DNA of 16,925 nt. Origin: Hyphomicrobiaceae bacterium (GTDB lineage: Bacteria > Pseudomonadota > Alphaproteobacteria > Rhizobiales > Hyphomicrobiaceae). Below are positions 14,807 through 16,925 of the stretch, one piece after another. Both the position numbers and the translations under genes were made by a program. The DNA is taken from the NCBI GenBank assembly GCA_021775715.1, contig JAJFHI010000150.1:1-16925 (forward strand). Reading direction: 5' to 3'. Within the stretch, counting starts at the first letter, position 1; every line of letters starts with the position of its first letter. A model generated the notes under the pieces. That model was not told the origin of the DNA. It was given only the letters and a program-made list of their open reading frames with translations, and did no database searches.

Positions 14807-15007
14807 ATGTCGGTTTATAAGACTATTGAAGTGATGGGGGCATCGAAGAAGAGCTGGGAAGATGCGGTCGAACAAGTGGTCGCAGAGGCGAGCAAAAGCG
14901 TCAAAGGCATCACGAGTGTGTGGGTCAAAGACATGAGCGCCGAGGTCGAGGGTGCCAAAATCACAAACCACAAGGTCAATTGCAAAGTGACGTTTGAGGT
15001 GAAGTGA
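14807..15007 (+). CDS. Dodecin family protein
   Basis: Dodecins are small proteins that assemble into hollow dodecamers and, in characterised members, bind flavin or coenzyme A. The 66-residue product has the family's beta-alpha-beta-beta pattern: strand VYKTIEVMG, helix SWEDAVEQVVAEASKSV, then two strands ending in CKVTFEVK. W39 occupies the usual flavin-stacking tryptophan place. By my alignment the flavin-contacting Gln of classical dodecins corresponds to K56, so ligand binding is uncertain. ATG 14807 has GGAG at 14796-14799. No convincing promoter was seen upstream, only the palindrome CAGCTAAGCTG (14744-14754). Strong RNA structure follows the stop, and the peroxiredoxin gene converges from the other side. 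Confidence 0.88.
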   Translation: MSVYKTIEVMGASKKSWEDAVEQVVAEASKSVKGITSVWVKDMSAEVEGAKITNHKVNCKVTFEVK

Positions 15008-15018
15008 AGCACGGCTTG

Positions 15019-15060
15019 GTCTGGGCTGCGTCCGGCGTGGTGGCCGGGCGCGGCTTGGAT
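15019..15060 (+). other. Long G-U-rich hairpin downstream of dodecin
   Basis: Bases 15019-15036 can pair fully with 15043-15060: 18 pairs (12 Watson-Crick, 6 G-U) around the loop GTGGTG. The wobbles are tolerated only in RNA from the + strand, so if used it belongs to the dodecin transcript, starting 12 bases after its stop. No T-run follows. It could be a terminator-like or mRNA-stabilising 3' structure or part of a small RNA. Confidence 0.45.
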
Positions 15061-15070
15061 ATAGATCCGA

Positions 15071-15127
15071 TGGATGTCGGGTAGAAATGTAGGTCAGCTA
15101 CGCGTTGGTAAGCTGACGAGACATCCG
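15071..15127. other. Nested two-stem inverted repeat between convergent genes
   Basis: Outer stem GGATGTC (15072-15078) with GACATCC (15120-15126), plus a flanking T-G wobble; inner stem GTCAGCT (15093-15099) with AGCTGAC (15111-15117) and an 11-base loop. Both seven-pair stems are perfect and nested, separated by a 14-base left and a 2-base right internal loop. It lies between the 3' ends of the dodecin and peroxiredoxin genes and would fold on either strand. No T-run on either side. Confidence 0.45.
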
Positions 15128-15152
15128 CAGACATTGACGGTGGCATTTGAGC

Positions 15153-15731
15153 CTAACCCGACGACTTTTGCATCCGTGCCTTAAGCCAGTTGATAACATC
15201 GGCTGCGCTTTCGTCCGGTGGGAACACTGGGTAGAAAACATGCTCAACGTGGTTTTGTGAAATGACCATTGTCAGCCTCTTTAACAGGCGCATTCCGGAA
15301 GTCTCGAAGTTCGGCAAGCGCAGCGCCTCCGTAAGTTTAAAATCGCTGTCGGACAGGAGGGCGAGGGGCAGATGAAGGCGCTCGACCGCCTCTTTTTGGT
15401 AATCGGTTGCCTGTGTCGACAGGCCAAAAACATTCGCCGCACCGAGCCGTTGTAGCTCGTCGAAGTGATCTCGAAATGCACACGATTGCGGCGTGCATCC
15501 ACGCGCGCCAGGAAGCATATCCCATCCATCGGGAAGTGGAACGTCTGGCCTACCCGTCATTGGATAGGCGTAGACAATGGTTGTCCCCTGCAAGCTCACC
15601 AAGTCGATTGATCGCCCATCTGACGAAGTTAGCGGGATTGAGGGCACTAGCCTGCCGATCAAATGCTTTGCCGCCCCGTCGTCACGAGGGGCAGGAATCT
15701 TCGACCAGTCGACTGACAAAAGGTTTGTCAT
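15153..15731 (-). CDS. Bcp-like atypical 2-Cys peroxiredoxin (AhpC/TSA family)
   Basis: A thiol peroxidase that should reduce hydrogen peroxide or organic hydroperoxides in the cytoplasm. In the 192-residue protein a thioredoxin-fold core starts near residue 25. GCTPQSCAFRDHF gives C79 as peroxidatic and C84 as resolving cysteine, the four-residue spacing of Bcp-type enzymes. Further family features are YPMTGRPDVPLPDGWD before the motif and the HVFYPVFPPDE block near the end. No signal peptide is seen. The start (CAT at 15729-15731) has GGAG six bases upstream on the minus strand. The 175-base gap to the next gene upstream suggests its own promoter, which I could not place, so co-transcription is also possible. 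It faces the dodecin gene tail to tail. Confidence 0.88.
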   Translation of the reverse strand: MTNLLSVDWSKIPAPRDDGAAKHLIGRLVPSIPLTSSDGRSIDLVSLQGTTIVYAYPMTGRPDVPLPDGWDMLPGARGCTPQSCAFRDHFDELQRLGAANVFGLSTQATDYQKEAVERLHLPLALLSDSDFKLTEALRLPNFETSGMRLLKRLTMVISQNHVEHVFYPVFPPDESAADVINWLKARMQKSSG

Positions 15732-15906
15732 TTGCGCTCCGAGAATGGCTGCGCCGCATCATGGCACCGGTCTCACCGAATGTCTCTTCCTGGTCCGATT
15801 CGACGTGCGCCTGAAGTGTAATTTTTCTGAGACGGAAGGCCGAGTGGAAGCAACTACAGTCCGCATAAAACAACGAGAATGACCCGAAACGAAAGTATTG
15901 AATTTT

Positions 15907-16925
15907 TTATTCCAACCCTTTCGACAGCGCGGGCAACTCTTTTCTCAATCTCTTGAGGAGTTCTACATAGACGAGTTTCCAACGCCGCATCCCTTTGCGA
16001 TCCACCGGTACGTTGCGAATATTTTGTTTGAGCATTGCCCCTCTTGTTTTTGCAAACCGCTCCACGACACCGATCGACTTCAGATATTCTTCAGGGTTAT
16101 AGTCCGTCAACTCCAGTCGCTCTTCAAGTTGGTTCAGACCGGACCTGTACTGGTTTAGTGAGATCAATGTCATATTTACAAGCTTCAGAACACGACGCGA
16201 TGCTTGATCGACCAGTTTCCAATTCTCGGTTGTTGGGTCGTTGACATAGTTGTTGATCCTCGGGATTAGTAGACTCTTGTTGGCAGATAAGAGTGTTTCC
16301 ACGTCGCTTATCAGGATTCTCAGGTTACGCGTGGCCAGGATTCTTTTCTCTTCCACATCCAGTTCGCAGATGGCGAATGCTGTGACGTTTGAGACTAACG
16401 GTTCAACGACCAGCGAGCAGTCTTCCTTTTTTGCAAGCGTCTGTACGGTTGTTCGTTCGTCTGCGATTTCGAGTGCCTCATCGATTGCACCTCGAACTTC
16501 TTCCAGCGTGATGTTCGGTCGTGATGCGAGTTCGACAATGTTGATCTTGATTTCACGAAGCGGAAGTGGTGTTCCCGATACAGCGGACACCAGGCCATCT
16601 TTTGATTTGGTTAGTATCCATCGTGGCCCACGGAAATAGACTGCTCCATACATTGTCGCCGTGAGTGATTCATCAACACCGTTTGCGCGCATACCATCGT
16701 AGAAGACACGATGTGTGTCCTGCCAAGTTTCCGTTTTTGTCTTGCAATAATGGTCGTGAACGACTGAGGCCTCTCGGTATTTTCCGGTGAAGGGTCCTCC
16801 GATCAGACTCCAAAAGGCTTGGGGAATGGACGCGCCATCGACTTTTGAACCTGCCGGCACAGTCCACAGCTTGCCTTTTGCATCTGCGAATCCAAACGGT
16901 ACGACGGTTTGGACAACACGATCTT
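15907..16925 (-). CDS. DUF1353 domain protein with long C-terminal extension (partial, 5' end outside window)
   Basis: The frame is open through the right edge with no start, so the N-terminus is missing; a GTG at 16858-16860 is internal, since VPAGSKVDGASIP is the domain's own motif and in-frame residues (VVPFGFADAKGKLWT) precede it. Numbered from that Val, residues 1-81 match DUF1353, a family of unknown function in bacteria and phages: DGASIP (8-13), W17, VVHDHYC (33-39), FYDGMRANGV (53-62) and GPRW (78-81). About 230 further residues match nothing I know. They look mainly helical and charged, with coiled-coil-like stretches (for example ISLNQYRSGLNQLEERLEL) and a very basic end. No signal peptide or membrane segment is visible in the part present. 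By eye its base composition is more A+T-rich than the nuo genes. Confidence 0.75.
   Translation of the reverse strand, partial: DRVVQTVVPFGFADAKGKLWTVPAGSKVDGASIPQAFWSLIGGPFTGKYREASVVHDHYCKTKTETWQDTHRVFYDGMRANGVDESLTATMYGAVYFRGPRWILTKSKDGLVSAVSGTPLPLREIKINIVELASRPNITLEEVRGAIDEALEIADERTTVQTLAKKEDCSLVVEPLVSNVTAFAICELDVEEKRILATRNLRILISDVETLLSANKSLLIPRINNYVNDPTTENWKLVDQASRRVLKLVNMTLISLNQYRSGLNQLEERLELTDYNPEEYLKSIGVVERFAKTRGAMLKQNIRNVPVDRKGMRRWKLVYVELLKRLRKELPALSKGLE

Noticed and set aside
15407..15814. Plus-strand open frame opposite the peroxiredoxin gene
   Set aside because: Antisense to a clear peroxiredoxin with intact active-site cysteines; product is low in structure and has no homology I can recognise.

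Overview
The window (16,925 bases) looks like an alphaproteobacterial chromosome, probably Hyphomicrobiales-like. The evidence is alphaproteobacterial-type Nuo proteins, a NuoG whose visible part has no N7-cluster cysteines, and the order nuoN-birA-rnj-mce-DUF1467 gene, which I know from rhizobia and Brucella. The genus cannot be read from the sequence.

Region 1 (1-9995, + strand) is the distal half of the nuo operon for proton-pumping NADH:quinone oxidoreductase (complex I): nuoG (5' end outside the window), nuoH, nuoI, nuoJ, nuoK, nuoL, nuoM and nuoN. Two small genes for predicted two-helix membrane proteins are inserted, one between nuoH and nuoI and one between nuoI and nuoJ. They match no family I recognise and are candidates for complex I accessory or assembly proteins. 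Perfect short hairpins lie in the intercistronic gaps on both sides of nuoJ. Two ATGA stop/start overlaps (nuoH/small gene and nuoL/nuoM) suggest translational coupling.

Region 2 (10002-13454, + strand) continues in the same direction with birA (biotin-protein ligase without a DNA-binding domain), rnj (ribonuclease J), mce (methylmalonyl-CoA epimerase) and a small DUF1467 membrane protein. BirA and Mce fit together, since propionyl-CoA carboxylase needs biotin and its product is the Mce substrate.

Region 3 (13455-16925) is different in kind. A gap of about 360 bases without a gene is followed by an unrecognised lipoprotein gene, a dodecin gene, then two genes on the minus strand: a Bcp-like peroxiredoxin and a DUF1353-domain protein with a long unrecognised C-terminal extension, cut by the window edge. 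By eye the last part is richer in A+T than the nuo region. proS and lolC, which I would expect after the DUF1467 gene in rhizobia, do not follow, so this may be a lineage-specific or inserted segment. The non-coding DNA here holds the most structure: mutually exclusive inverted repeats after the lipoprotein gene, and a long hairpin plus a nested two-stem element just downstream of the dodecin gene.

No CRISPR array, insertion sequence, rRNA or complete tRNA was seen. The best candidates for something undescribed are the two small nuo-operon membrane proteins, the structured RNA candidate after dodecin, and the DUF1353 fusion.
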